Source: Mucilaginibacter sp. PPCGB 2223
GTDB lineage: Bacteria; Bacteroidota; Bacteroidia; Sphingobacteriales; Sphingobacteriaceae
DNA length: 64,000 nucleotides
Direction of reading: 5' to 3'
Assembly: GCF_001705515.1 (NCBI RefSeq)
Contig: NZ_MDJS01000002.1
Coordinates: forward strand, 558,001 to 622,000
The number at the start of each line of letters is the position of its first letter. Within the stretch, counting starts at the first letter, position 1. The notes beneath the pieces were generated by a model. That model saw only the letters and a list, made by a program, of their open reading frames with translations. It had not been told where the DNA came from and did no database searches. Of the stretch, positions 49,540-59,014 are shown in pieces. The translations under genes and the position numbers were made by a program.

Positions 49540-50997
49540 ATGAGCGATAAAACGATACTCGTCTGGTTCCGAAACGATCTGCGTATACACGACAATGAAA
49601 TTCTATTGGAGGCTACCCGTAAGGCCGATAAAATTTTGCCGGTGTACGTTTTCGACCCGTTCTATTTTAAAATCACCCTGTTCGGTACACACAAAACCGG
49701 GAGCTTTCAGGCACGCTTTTTAATCGAATCGGTAACTAACCTGCGCGAAACTTTACGCACAGCCGGCGGCGACCTGATCGTGCGTTTTGGCAACCCGGCC
49801 GACATTATCCCGCAACTTGCCCAGCAATACCAGGTATCCGAAGTTTATCACCACCGCGAAGTGGCTTTTGAAGAGACGAGTATTTCGGCAGAAGTTGAAG
49901 CCGCATTGTGGAAGATACGTTTGAACCTCAAGCATTTTATCGGGCACACCCTGTATCATAAAGAAGATCTGCCTTTCCCGATCAAGGATATACCCGACGT
50001 TTTTACCGTTTTTCGGAAAAAGATAGAGCGCGACAGCGATATCCGTCCATCGTTCGAAACGCCGGCTACTATTAATGTGCCTGCTATTGATGATGCCGGC
50101 GAAATACCAACCATCGAACAATTGGGTTTGACCGCGCCTGCCGACGACCCCCGCGCCGTGATGCGCTTTATAGGCGGCGAAACCGAAGGTTTAAAGCACA
50201 TGCACCGATATTTTTGGGAGAGCGACCTGCTTAAAACCTATAAAATAACCCGCAATGGTTTGCTTGGCGCGGGTTACTCTTCCAAGTTTTCGCCATGGCT
50301 TGCCGTTGGCTGCCTCTCGACGCGTGAGCTGTATTGGGAAGTAAAACGCTATGAGCAGCAACGCGGTGCAAACGACTCTACCTACTGGCTGATATTTGAA
50401 TTACTCTGGCGCGATTACTTCCGCTTTATGTTTAAAAAGTATGGAAACCAGTTTTTTAAGGCGGGCGGTTTTAAAGGCCGGGCGCCTGAGGTATCATCCA
50501 ACCAGCAGGAGCTTTTTGAGAAATGGAAAGCCGGGCAAACCGGTATGCCTTTTATCGACGCCAATATGCGTGAGCTCAACGCCACTGGTTTTATGAGCAA
50601 CCGCGGCAGGCAAAACGTAGCCAGCTTTTTAGTGCACGACCTGAAAGTGAACTGGACCTGGGGCGCCGCCTACTTCGAAGAAAAACTGATCGACTATTCG
50701 CCGGCCAGCAACTGGGGCAACTGGGCATACGTAGCCGGGGTGGGTAACGACCCGCGCGAGAACCGGCAGTTTAATGTATTAAAACAGGCACTTGAATTCG
50801 ACCCGAAAGGCGAGTATGTTAAAACCTGGCTGCCGCAACTCACTTTGATACCTGGCAAGCAGGTGCATACACCCTTTAACTTAAGCCCCGCCGAAAGGGC
50901 GTTGTATCATATCGATGAAGAAACTTATCCCGAACTGGCCATCGAAGCACCCTGGAAAATAATTAACCAGAAAAGCGTAACTTTATCTCACGGATAG
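49540..50997 (+). CDS. Cryptochrome DASH (photolyase family)
   Basis: A 485-residue FAD- and folate-binding photolyase/cryptochrome that likely repairs pyrimidine dimers in single-stranded DNA with blue light. ILVWFRNDLRIHDNE is at the start, YSSKFSPWLAVGCLSTRELYWEV near residue 245, and the flavin-site stretch SPASNWGNWAYVAGVGNDPRENRQFN near 390 (core WGNWAYVAGVGNDPR). This last motif is typical of the DASH type. I start at the ATG at 49540. An in-frame GTG five codons earlier is less likely. A small 34-codon ORF follows by 30 bases. Confidence 0.95.
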   Translation: MSDKTILVWFRNDLRIHDNEILLEATRKADKILPVYVFDPFYFKITLFGTHKTGSFQARFLIESVTNLRETLRTAGGDLIVRFGNPADIIPQLAQQYQVSEVYHHREVAFEETSISAEVEAALWKIRLNLKHFIGHTLYHKEDLPFPIKDIPDVFTVFRKKIERDSDIRPSFETPATINVPAIDDAGEIPTIEQLGLTAPADDPRAVMRFIGGETEGLKHMHRYFWESDLLKTYKITRNGLLGAGYSSKFSPWLAVGCLSTRELYWEVKRYEQQRGANDSTYWLIFELLWRDYFRFMFKKYGNQFFKAGGFKGRAPEVSSNQQELFEKWKAGQTGMPFIDANMRELNATGFMSNRGRQNVASFLVHDLKVNWTWGAAYFEEKLIDYSPASNWGNWAYVAGVGNDPRENRQFNVLKQALEFDPKGEYVKTWLPQLTLIPGKQVHTPFNLSPAERALYHIDEETYPELAIEAPWKIINQKSVTLSHG

Positions 50998-51026
50998 CGT
51001 CATACTATTATAAACCTTTCTGCGCG

Positions 51027-51131
51027 ATGAACTCTTTCGAGGAATATACGTTGATCATCGGCCTGTTAGCTATCGCTATTGAGGGCTTCGGCAAGTTGCG
51101 CGATTATATCCGCGAAACGTTTCATCATTAA
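51027..51131 (+). CDS. Possible 34-residue small membrane protein
   Basis: A short ORF starting at ATG 51027, 30 bases after the cryptochrome stop on the same strand. The product has an acidic start (NSFEEY), a hydrophobic segment (TLIIGLLAIAIEGFG) long enough for a membrane helix, and a basic amphipathic end (KLRDYIRETFHH). This looks like a small membrane peptide. It could equally be chance, since no SD is clear and there is no second copy to compare. Confidence 0.4.
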   Translation: MNSFEEYTLIIGLLAIAIEGFGKLRDYIRETFHH

Positions 51132-51144
51132 TTAAATCTTTTAC

Positions 51145-51218
51145 AGGCTGCGTTAGCGATTGAAGCGCCCGCCTGCCGGACGGGCAGGGAAAGCGCGGCC
51201 GGAGGCAACGCCCAAATA
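51145..51218 (+). repeat. Partial family C repeat carrying the inserted palindromic blocks
   Basis: AGGCTGCGTTAGCGATTG, then AGCGCCCGCCTGCCGGACGG, then GCAGGGAAAGCGCGGCC and CAACGCCC. These match the two inserted blocks of the 3188-3350 copy in the same relative order, without the central part. It is non-coding. The rest of 51219-51590 is A/T-rich spacer without a gene. Confidence 0.65.
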
Positions 51219-51590
51219 GTTTTCCCTGATCCAACTCTTCTTTTAAAACATTGACTGATTAAAGATGCCTTCTATAGAGTATTCCACGTTTTAAACCCAA
51301 ACTTTATAACACAGCACTTTTCAGCTTCAATAAGCCCCAAGCGCTTCAATATTTTTCAATAATTAAGGTAAAAATGACACTCCATGATATTCGTCATAAA
51401 AAATAGCAAGTTTCATTAAGAAAATAAGAATTAAGTCAATTTGTCAGAATATACCGATTGGTACAATTATTATACCTTACTTTACAGGTGCAAGTTAAAA
51501 TCTGTTAATTTCGGCCAGTTAAAAGCTCAAAAAGCCCCTTTTTTAAAAAGTTATTTCCAATTAAATGAGTTTTTTATGGCTTTATTGTTT

Positions 51591-51598
51591 TAATTTTG
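51591..51598 (+). promoter_or_regulatory. -7 box TAATTTTG for odhA-odhB
   Basis: A perfect TAnnTTTG match with a leader of about 20 bases to the odhA ATG at 51623. Confidence 0.5.
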
Positions 51599-51622
51599 CA
51601 ATGTTTCACTGATTTATTTCAC

Positions 51623-54436
51623 ATGGATCGTCTAAATTATGTTAACAGCGCCAACGCTGCCTATATTGATACCCTTTATCAAGCTTATCAACAAGACCCC
51701 GAATCGGTAGAGTTCGGCTGGCAAAAATTCTTCGAAGGCTTTGATTTTGGCCGGGGCTCAGAGTCGGCCGAAATTGGTGGCGCCACCACCGCCCCCGAAA
51801 GCAACGAGCACTTCTTAAAAGAGATCAACGTACTCAATATGATCAACGGGTTCCGTTCGCGCGGGCACCTGTTTACCAAAACAAACCCGGTTCGGGAGCC
51901 GCAAAAGTACTTTCCCGGTAAAGAACTCGAAACTTTTGGCCTGAGCGATGCCGACCTGGATACCGTTTTCAACGCCGGTGTTGAAGTAGGTTTAGGCGCG
52001 GCCAAACTACGCGATATACACGACCTGCTGGAGCAAACCTATTGCCAGTCGATAGGTGCCGAATATAAATACATCCGTAACCCGATAAAAACCAAGTGGT
52101 TTGAGGACAGGATGGAGAAGGAACGCAACACGCCGCACTTCTCGATCGAAGAGAAAAAACGCATCCTCAATAAACTGAACGAAGCCGTACTGTTCGAGAA
52201 CTTTTTAGGCACTAAATTCCTGGGTCAAAAGCGGTTCTCGCTCGAAGGCGCAGAGGCTTTAATTCCGGCCCTCGATTCGGTTATCGAAAAAGGCGCCGAA
52301 CTGGGTTTGGAAGAATTTGTGATCGGTATGGCGCACCGCGGCCGTTTAAACGTGCTGGCCAACATCATGAAAAAAAGCTACAAAGAAATTTTCAGCGAAT
52401 TTCAGGGTAAAACTTTCGAAGATGATTCGGCTTTCAGCGGCGACGTTAAATACCACTTAGGTTACTCGAACGATATCAGCACCAACAGCGGTAAAAAAAT
52501 ACACCTGAGCCTTTGCCCTAACCCGTCGCACCTTGAGGCTGTCGACCCGGTTGTTGAAGGTTTGACCCGGGCTAAACTCGACTTTAAATATGGCCACGAC
52601 TTTAGCAAGATCGCACCTATATTAATACATGGTGATGCTTCGGTTGCCGGTCAGGGTATTGTTTACGAAGTTTTACAGATGATGAAACTGGATGGTTACC
52701 GCACCGGCGGCACCATTCACCTGGTGATCAACAACCAGATCGGTTTTACCACTAATTATAAAGACGCCCGTTCGAGCACCTACTGTACCGATATTGCCAA
52801 AACCGTGCTCTCGCCTGTGTTCCATGTTAATGGTGATGATGCTGAAGCCTTAGCTTACGTTGTCAATATGGCAATGGAATATCGCCAAACTTTCCACGAG
52901 GATGTGTTTATCGATATCCTCTGCTACCGCCGTTACGGTCATAATGAGTCTGACGAACCTAAATTCACCCAGCCCTTATTATATAAGGCCATCGAATCGC
53001 ACCCTAACCCGCTGCAGATCTACAACCAGAAGCTGTTGAGCGAAGGCGCTATCGGCGCTACTTTGGCTGCCGAGATGGAAAAAGCTTTCCGTGGCAAATT
53101 ACAGGTGATGCTCGACGAATCGAAAGCCGAAGAGAAATTTACGCAAAGCAAGCCGATGTTTGCCGGCGCCTGGAAAGGCCTGCATATTGCTGCCGAAAAA
53201 GAAATAACCGAACAGCCGGATACTGCCATCAGCGAAAAGGAGTTTTTAGCGATAGGCAACAGGATAACCGAGCTGCCGAAAGATAAAGAGTTTTTTAAAA
53301 AGATCGAAAAGCTGTTTGAAGAACGCCGCAAAATGGTGACCGAAACCCGCACTTTCGATTGGGCCATGGGCGAGCTGATTGCTTACGGTTCGTTACTGCG
53401 CGAAGGTTCACGCGTTCGCTTAAGTGGTGAAGACGTTAAACGCGGTACTTTTTCACACCGCCATGCAGTATTAACTTTAGCCGATAGCGAAGAGGAATAC
53501 ACGCCTTTAAATACTTTAGATAAAGCTGCCAAATTCGATATCTACAATTCGCACTTATCCGAATATGGCGTTTTGGGTTTTGAGTACGGTTACGCTTTGG
53601 CCGATCCGTCAACCCTAACCATCTGGGAAGCCCAGTTCGGCGACTTTTTTAACGGAGCTCAGATCATCGTCGACCAGTACGTAGCCAGCGCCGAAACCAA
53701 ATGGCAGCGCGGTAACGGTTTAGTAATGTTACTGCCGCACGGTTACGAAGGCCAGGGCCCAGAACACTCGTCGGCACGTATCGAACGTTTTATGGAGCTT
53801 TGTGCCGATAACAATATCCAGGTTGCCAACTGTACCACGCCGGCAAACTTCTTCCACGTACTGCGCCGCCAGTTACACCGCGAGTACCGCAAACCACTGG
53901 TAATCTTTACACCTAAAAGCTTGCTGCGCAGCGCCGCTTGCGTATCTACTATTGACGAGTTTACCAAAGGCAGGTTCCGCGAGCTGATTGACGATGCTTA
54001 CGTTACCGAAAAGGGCGTAAAACGCGTACTGTTCTGCTCAGGTAAAATATATTACGACCTGCTCGAGAAACAGCAGGCCGACAAACGCAAGGATGTGGCC
54101 ATTGTTCGTATTGAACAGTTATACCCGACCCCAATGCAGCAGATGCTGAAACTTAAGGCCAAATATGCCAACGCTACCGAGTTTATCTGGGTGCAGGAAG
54201 AACCTGAGAACATGGGTGCATGGCCTTATATGTGGCGCAAGTTCCGCAAAACCGATCTGGTGCTGGATGTGATCTCGCGCAAGGAGGCCAGCAGTACCGC
54301 TACAGGTTATGCTAAACAGCATACCTCGCAGCAATTGTATATCGTAGGTAAAGCTTTTGAAGCACCTGTTACCGAGACAGCTAAAAAAGCAGTTAAAAAA
54401 ACGGTCGAAAAAATGGCCGAGACAAACGCAGATTAA
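51623..54436 (+). CDS. sucA: 2-oxoglutarate dehydrogenase E1 component
   Basis: The thiamine-diphosphate-dependent E1 decarboxylates 2-oxoglutarate in the citric acid cycle and transfers the succinyl group to the lipoyl arm of E2. The predicted product is 937 residues. The N-terminal peptide ANAAYIDTLYQAYQQDPESV binds E2 (short form shown). FVIGMAHRGRLNVLAN is near residue 240, HGDASVAGQGIVYE near 340, and GHNESDEPKFTQP near 435. The ATG at 51623 (MDRLNYVNS) is preferred over a TTG nine codons upstream. sucB follows by 21 bases. E3 is not in the window. Confidence 0.96.
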   Translation: MDRLNYVNSANAAYIDTLYQAYQQDPESVEFGWQKFFEGFDFGRGSESAEIGGATTAPESNEHFLKEINVLNMINGFRSRGHLFTKTNPVREPQKYFPGKELETFGLSDADLDTVFNAGVEVGLGAAKLRDIHDLLEQTYCQSIGAEYKYIRNPIKTKWFEDRMEKERNTPHFSIEEKKRILNKLNEAVLFENFLGTKFLGQKRFSLEGAEALIPALDSVIEKGAELGLEEFVIGMAHRGRLNVLANIMKKSYKEIFSEFQGKTFEDDSAFSGDVKYHLGYSNDISTNSGKKIHLSLCPNPSHLEAVDPVVEGLTRAKLDFKYGHDFSKIAPILIHGDASVAGQGIVYEVLQMMKLDGYRTGGTIHLVINNQIGFTTNYKDARSSTYCTDIAKTVLSPVFHVNGDDAEALAYVVNMAMEYRQTFHEDVFIDILCYRRYGHNESDEPKFTQPLLYKAIESHPNPLQIYNQKLLSEGAIGATLAAEMEKAFRGKLQVMLDESKAEEKFTQSKPMFAGAWKGLHIAAEKEITEQPDTAISEKEFLAIGNRITELPKDKEFFKKIEKLFEERRKMVTETRTFDWAMGELIAYGSLLREGSRVRLSGEDVKRGTFSHRHAVLTLADSEEEYTPLNTLDKAAKFDIYNSHLSEYGVLGFEYGYALADPSTLTIWEAQFGDFFNGAQIIVDQYVASAETKWQRGNGLVMLLPHGYEGQGPEHSSARIERFMELCADNNIQVANCTTPANFFHVLRRQLHREYRKPLVIFTPKSLLRSAACVSTIDEFTKGRFRELIDDAYVTEKGVKRVLFCSGKIYYDLLEKQQADKRKDVAIVRIEQLYPTPMQQMLKLKAKYANATEFIWVQEEPENMGAWPYMWRKFRKTDLVLDVISRKEASSTATGYAKQHTSQQLYIVGKAFEAPVTETAKKAVKKTVEKMAETNAD

Positions 54437-54457
54437 TTTGTTATACCATATCATATT

Positions 54458-56023
54458 ATGAGTTTAGAAATAAAAGTTCCGCCGGTGGGCGAATCGATCA
54501 CAGAGGTTACTTTATCACGCTGGATTAAAAAGGATGGCGATGTAGTGGCGATGGATGAAGTGATTGCCGAATTGGAATCAGACAAAGCTACTTTTGAACT
54601 AACTGCCGAGCAAGCCGGAACTTTAAAAACTATTGCCAAAGAGGGCGACACCATTGCAGTTGGCGCGCCTGTTTGTATTATTGAAGACGGTGGCGCGGTA
54701 CCGGCTAAACCGACCGCTGCCCCAGTTGCCGAAGCAGTACCGGCCCCAGTTGCCGATAAAGCCCCTGTTGCAGCTCCGGCAGCAGTACCTGCCGGTAAAA
54801 CTATCGAAGTAAAAGTTCCGCCGGTAGGCGAGTCGATCACCGAAGTGACCCTATCGCGCTGGCTGAAAAAAGATGGCGACACCGTTGCTATGGACGAAGC
54901 CATCGCCGAACTCGAATCAGACAAAGCTACTTTTGAGCTAACTGCCGAACAACCCGGTACATTAAAAACCATTGCTAAAGAGGGCGATGTATTGGCTATT
55001 GGTGCCGTTGTCTGCAGTATCAGCGCTGGTGCTGGTGTTCCGCTTGCTGCTCCTGTAGCACAACCCGCTGCTGCTGTAACTGCTACTCCGGTTTCAGCAC
55101 CCGCTCAATCAGCCTCAAACTACGCATCGGGCACACCATCGCCTGCTGCAGGTAAAATATTAGCCGAAAAAGGTGTCGACCCTGCTTCGGTAAGCGGTAC
55201 GGGTGTTAGTGGCCGTATCACTAAAGAGGATGCGCTGAATGCACAAAAATCTGCCCCTGCGGCTCAACCGGCAAAGCCGGCAGCCGCTGCTCCGGCACCG
55301 CAGCCTATTGCGGTAGCGGGAGCAAGAAACGAAAGACACGAAAAAATGTCGCCGCTGCGTAAAACTGTTGCCAAACGTTTGGTAGCTGTTAAAAACGAAA
55401 CCGCGATGCTCACCACCTTTAACGAGGTCGACATGTCGCCGATTATGGAGCTGCGCAGCAAATACAAAGATAAATTCAAAGAAAAACACGGTGTTGGTTT
55501 AGGCTTCATGTCGTTCTTCACCAAAGCGGTTTGCGAGGCTTTAAAAGAATGGCCCGCAGTAAACGCCCGCATCGAAGGCGAAGAGATCATCTACAGCGAT
55601 TTTGTAGATGTATCTATCGCGGTATCTGCTCCTAAAGGCCTGGTTGTTCCGGTTATTCGCAATGCCGAAGCAATGAGCCTGGCTGATATTGAGAAAGCCG
55701 TGGTTGTTTTAGCAGGTAAAGCCCGCGAAAATAAATTAAGCCTTGCCGAAATGACCGGCGGCACATTCACCATCACCAACGGCGGTGTATTCGGTTCGAT
55801 GATGTCGACGCCGATCATCAACTCACCGCAGTCGGCTATATTAGGTATGCACAACATTGTTGAGCGGCCGGTAGCCGTAAACGGACAAGTGGTTATCCGC
55901 CCGATGATGTACCTGGCCCTGTCGTACGATCACCGCATCATCGACGGCCGCGAATCGGTAAGCTTCCTGGTACGTGTAAAACAATTGCTGGAAGATCCTG
56001 CGAGGTTGTTGTTAGGCGTGTAA
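54458..56023 (+). CDS. sucB: Dihydrolipoyllysine succinyltransferase (E2 of 2-oxoglutarate dehydrogenase) with two lipoyl domains
   Basis: E2 carries succinyl groups on lipoyl-lysine and passes them to CoA. The 521-residue protein has two lipoyl domains, at residues 2-76 and 119-193. Each carries the lipoylation motif ESDKATFEL, and they differ at few positions. Most 2-oxoglutarate E2 proteins have one. A peripheral-subunit-binding domain lies near residue 228 ([19 protein letters not shown]), flanked by Ala/Pro-rich linkers, and the catalytic domain ends with [16 protein letters not shown] near 490. It is co-transcribed with sucA and followed by a terminator. Confidence 0.95.
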   Translation: MSLEIKVPPVGESITEVTLSRWIKKDGDVVAMDEVIAELESDKATFELTAEQAGTLKTIAKEGDTIAVGAPVCIIEDGGAVPAKPTAAPVAEAVPAPVADKAPVAAPAAVPAGKTIEVKVPPVGESITEVTLSRWLKKDGDTVAMDEAIAELESDKATFELTAEQPGTLKTIAKEGDVLAIGAVVCSISAGAGVPLAAPVAQPAAAVTATPVSAPAQSASNYASGTPSPAAGKILAEKGVDPASVSGTGVSGRITKEDALNAQKSAPAAQPAKPAAAAPAPQPIAVAGARNERHEKMSPLRKTVAKRLVAVKNETAMLTTFNEVDMSPIMELRSKYKDKFKEKHGVGLGFMSFFTKAVCEALKEWPAVNARIEGEEIIYSDFVDVSIAVSAPKGLVVPVIRNAEAMSLADIEKAVVVLAGKARENKLSLAEMTGGTFTITNGGVFGSMMSTPIINSPQSAILGMHNIVERPVAVNGQVVIRPMMYLALSYDHRIIDGRESVSFLVRVKQLLEDPARLLLGV

Positions 56024-56026
56024 TTT

Positions 56027-56059
56027 AGATTTGACAACTTTTTAAAAGTTGTCAAATCT
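56027..56059. repeat. Palindromic repeat, family E (AGATTTGACAACTTTT / AAAAGTTGTCAAATCT)
   Basis: A 33-bp perfect palindrome directly after the sucB stop. A nearly identical copy stands at 58755-58787, so it is a dispersed element rather than just a terminator stem. Confidence 0.85.
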
Positions 56060-56080
56060 CTCTAAAATTGATATAAAAAG

Positions 56081-56106
56081 AAACCCGGTTTATCCGGGTT
56101 TTTCTT
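56081..56106 (+). terminator. Rho-independent terminator after sucB
   Basis: AAACCCGG (56081-56088) pairs with CCGGGTTT (56094-56101) across TTTAT, followed by a T-rich run to 56109. It lies 57 bases after the sucB stop. Confidence 0.9.
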
Positions 56107-56122
56107 TTTATGAATTATGAAG

Positions 56123-56157
56123 TTGTCATTTCGAGCGAGCGTAGCGACGAGAAATCT
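56123..56157 (+). repeat. One-ended copy of family A repeat
   Basis: TTGTCATTTCGAGCGAGCG and GACGAGAAATCTT match the left end of the element at 24502. The right end is missing before the PIG-L gene begins at 56189. Confidence 0.6.
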
Positions 56158-56188
56158 TTACCGTCATATAACAACGGGTAATTACTTC

Positions 56189-58660
56189 TCAATTCACCGG
56201 CTGCGCTGGCTTACTCAGCATATTAATAAACAGCTTATAAGCCCCGGGCACACCCGCAGGCAACTGCCTGAAGAACGACAGCGAAGTATAAATAAACCTG
56301 CCTTTGCCATAATCCGTCATGATCAGCGAGCCGCTGTTTGGCGCTTCACCGGCGTCGTTCATCTGCAGCGGGGCCTGGTAACGGCTGTCGGCGCCGGTGG
56401 TAAAATATAAGCCGCGTTCCTGCACCCAGCCGTCAAAGTCAGACGGAACGATCTTGTTGGGGTAGTTCAGTACCGGGCTGTTCGGGTCGGTTACGGTTAC
56501 TTTGGCATTCTCGTCGGTAACGCGCTGGTTTACCACACGGAAAGGGTACGGGCCGATATCATTCACCACGATACCCTGGTTGTTGTTGTATTGTACCAGC
56601 AGATTGCCGCCGTTTTTTACGTATTCCATCAACTTCGGCTGCTCAACAACAAGGCGGCTGTTTACGTTATAAGCACGTACACCGGTAACAATGGCATCAT
56701 ATTGGCCCAGGTCGCCGTTCATAATTTCTTTTTCGTCAAGCTCATGCACTTCGTAACCGGCCTGGCGCAAGGCATCGGGTATCAGGTCGCCCGCGCCATC
56801 AATATAACCGATCTTTTTACCGGCCAGTTTTAGGTTCAAATTGAGCAACTGCGCCTGTGCGGGCGGAAACAAGGTAATCACCGGGATATGCTCGTAGTTG
56901 ATCACCTTAATACCATAATTATAAACCGTTTTGTTCATCCCGGCGGTTACCCCGGCCTCAACTGTCCCATTCTCGGTTTGGTTGCCGGTAGGGGTAATGG
57001 TAAAACGCTCTATCCACTCTTCGCCCTTGTTTTTATTCTTAAAGTCGATATTTTCCGGTTCCGATTTCCAGCCTTTGGGCAATTTTAGGTGGATACTGCC
57101 AAATGGCTCCTTACGGAAACTCTTCATCTTAACTACCAGGTTTTGTGGAACACCAGTATTAAACACATAAACCTGGCTGGCAATATTTGCCGTTACCGGA
57201 GGTGTAATTGCCACCGGTTGGTAAACCTCGCCGCGTACAGGGTCTACATATTTATAAACCAAACGGCGCTCAAAGCGTATAGGTTTGCCTTCGATGACAA
57301 ACTCAAAACCCACTGACGGCAGATCGGGATTTTCGGGATTGCCCACCAATTGCTGATTAGAGATGTTATAGCTGCCAATGTTGTGCGGCGTTTCAAGCCA
57401 GTAAGGCTGGGTAAGTTTATCTGCAAATACTTTGCTGTTAACCGTTTGCAGTTGGTTGTTCTGCAGAGCCAGCGGCATCGGCTTGTTAACGCCGTTAGTT
57501 GTGATAACGGCCAGTTTAACCCTGTCGTTATACCGGTCGATGATCTGTGCCCTTACCGGGATACTGTCGCCAATGGCATAGGTGGGCTCGGCGGCATAAG
57601 CCTCAAACCACAGTCCGGCACAGGCAGCTATCAGGTCTTTCAACTCTTTTGTTTTTTGCTCGCGCCAGTAAGCGTCGGGTATTTTTTCGACGCGACCCAG
57701 CAATTGTACCAATGCAGGTACAGACCCTGCCGGATTGTTTTCATCAAAAGCTTTAGCAATGGTATTAACGGTTTGCTCAATCGGTTCGCCGTCTTTCACC
57801 CGGCGCCAGGTAGTGTTCACATCATCGAACAGGTCGGTACGAGGTACGGCACCCAGTATAGTTCTAAAATACTCGAAAGACTGCCCGCGTGTTTTTGCCG
57901 AACCAAATCCCTGGCTTTTATGGTTCGAGCGGCTGTCGGCAGCTATTTCGCCATAGCCTTTACCTAATAAAGCATTGTAAACGCCTACATCTATCTTAAA
58001 CTGATCGGGCGCGGTAGTGTTGGCGCCGCCGAAATTAAAAGTGTTCCACAACAGGCGTTTGGCCTGCCATGGCTGTACGTATTGCAGTTGTTCGGGGAAG
58101 CGTTTCGGGTCGGCAGCAGCCGTAAAAGCCTCTTGCGCCAAAATAGCCGATGAAGTATGGTGCCCGTGCCCGCCTTCGCCGGTGGTAGGGAAGCGGCAGA
58201 TGATCACATCGGGTTTAAACTTGCGGATGGTCCACACCACATCGCTCAATACTTTTTCGCGGTCCCATATTTTTAATGTTTCATCCGGGCCTTTTGAAAA
58301 ACCAAAGTCGTTTGCGCGGCTGAAGAACTGCTCGGCACCATCAACGCGTCGTGCAGCCAGCAATTCCTGCGTGCGTACCAAACCCAGTAACTCGCTTTGG
58401 TCGTTACCGATCAGGTTCTGCCCGCCGTCGCCCCGGGTTAAAGCCAGGTAACCGGTACGGTAATGTTTCTCCTGCGCCAGGTAAGCCAGCAGGCGGGTGT
58501 TCTCATCATCCGGGTGCGCGGCCACATACAGTACGCTGCCTAAAACGTTGAGTTTTTTTAGCGACTGTTTGATATCGGTAAGTGATGCAGGCGGCGCGGT
58601 TTGCGCAAAGGCAGTGCGCGCCACAAGCAGCAATAGGATAGCTGAACTACGAAATTTCAT
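56189..58660 (-). CDS. Large multidomain PIG-L family deacetylase
   Basis: An 823-residue exported protein (signal peptide ILLLLVARTAFAQ). Residues 40-230 are a PIG-L/LmbE deacetylase with zinc motifs AAHPDDENTRLLAYL near 46 and GHGHHTSS near 160. The middle (about 480-580) looks like an Ig-type NEW3-like domain (LVVKMKSFRKEPFGSIHLKLPKGW, core FGSIHLKLPKGW). Residues 610-815 resemble a glutamine-amidotransferase/ThuA-type fold (KKIGYIDGAGDLIPDALRQAGYEVHELDE, core GAGDLIPDALRQAGYEV). PIG-L enzymes remove N-acetyl groups from sugars, and an exported one likely acts on external or cell-wall glycans. It is a single gene and not a typical BshB. Confidence 0.87.
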   Translation of the reverse strand: MKFRSSAILLLLVARTAFAQTAPPASLTDIKQSLKKLNVLGSVLYVAAHPDDENTRLLAYLAQEKHYRTGYLALTRGDGGQNLIGNDQSELLGLVRTQELLAARRVDGAEQFFSRANDFGFSKGPDETLKIWDREKVLSDVVWTIRKFKPDVIICRFPTTGEGGHGHHTSSAILAQEAFTAAADPKRFPEQLQYVQPWQAKRLLWNTFNFGGANTTAPDQFKIDVGVYNALLGKGYGEIAADSRSNHKSQGFGSAKTRGQSFEYFRTILGAVPRTDLFDDVNTTWRRVKDGEPIEQTVNTIAKAFDENNPAGSVPALVQLLGRVEKIPDAYWREQKTKELKDLIAACAGLWFEAYAAEPTYAIGDSIPVRAQIIDRYNDRVKLAVITTNGVNKPMPLALQNNQLQTVNSKVFADKLTQPYWLETPHNIGSYNISNQQLVGNPENPDLPSVGFEFVIEGKPIRFERRLVYKYVDPVRGEVYQPVAITPPVTANIASQVYVFNTGVPQNLVVKMKSFRKEPFGSIHLKLPKGWKSEPENIDFKNKNKGEEWIERFTITPTGNQTENGTVEAGVTAGMNKTVYNYGIKVINYEHIPVITLFPPAQAQLLNLNLKLAGKKIGYIDGAGDLIPDALRQAGYEVHELDEKEIMNGDLGQYDAIVTGVRAYNVNSRLVVEQPKLMEYVKNGGNLLVQYNNNQGIVVNDIGPYPFRVVNQRVTDENAKVTVTDPNSPVLNYPNKIVPSDFDGWVQERGLYFTTGADSRYQAPLQMNDAGEAPNSGSLIMTDYGKGRFIYTSLSFFRQLPAGVPGAYKLFINMLSKPAQPVN

Positions 58661-58754
58661 AAGGGTGGTTTAATAAATGCCGAAAGATAACGAAAAGCTG
58701 CGGTAAGGTTTATGCGGGTAATGTAAATTTATGGTGATGAGATGTGATGGTTTT

Positions 58755-58787
58755 AGATTTGACAACTTTTTGAAAGTTGTCAAATCT
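58755..58787. repeat. Palindromic repeat, family E, second copy
   Basis: AGATTTGACAACTTTT then TGAAAGTTGTCAAATCT; it differs from the copy at 56027 by one centre-adjacent base. The whole region from 58661 to 59411 carries no gene I can support. Confidence 0.85.
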
Positions 58788-58839
58788 TACCAGTTGTCGA
58801 ACAAAAAAATAAAATAAGAATCTGCTCATAACTATGAAA

Positions 58840-59005
58840 ATATGTCCCGTAGGGCTACCTATTTGCAGTATAAAATAATAGGTTTTTTCCGCCGCAGGTG
58901 CTATCCTTCTTGTTATACAGGGTGAATGGGGGTAGCCTCTAACGAGGCATAAAACATTTTTAATTAATGTTTCGACCACAAACGGGTAGTACCTACGGGA
59001 CATAT
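58840..59005. repeat. Dispersed intergenic repeat, family D (ATATGTCCCGTAGG ends)
   Basis: The left end ATATGTCCCGTAGGGCTACC (58840-58859) is inverted at the right as GGTAGTACCTACGGGACATAT (58985-59005). The 166-bp element has no coding potential and ends 9 bases before the family C repeat. Confidence 0.75.
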
Positions 59006-59014
59006 CTGCAAGTA

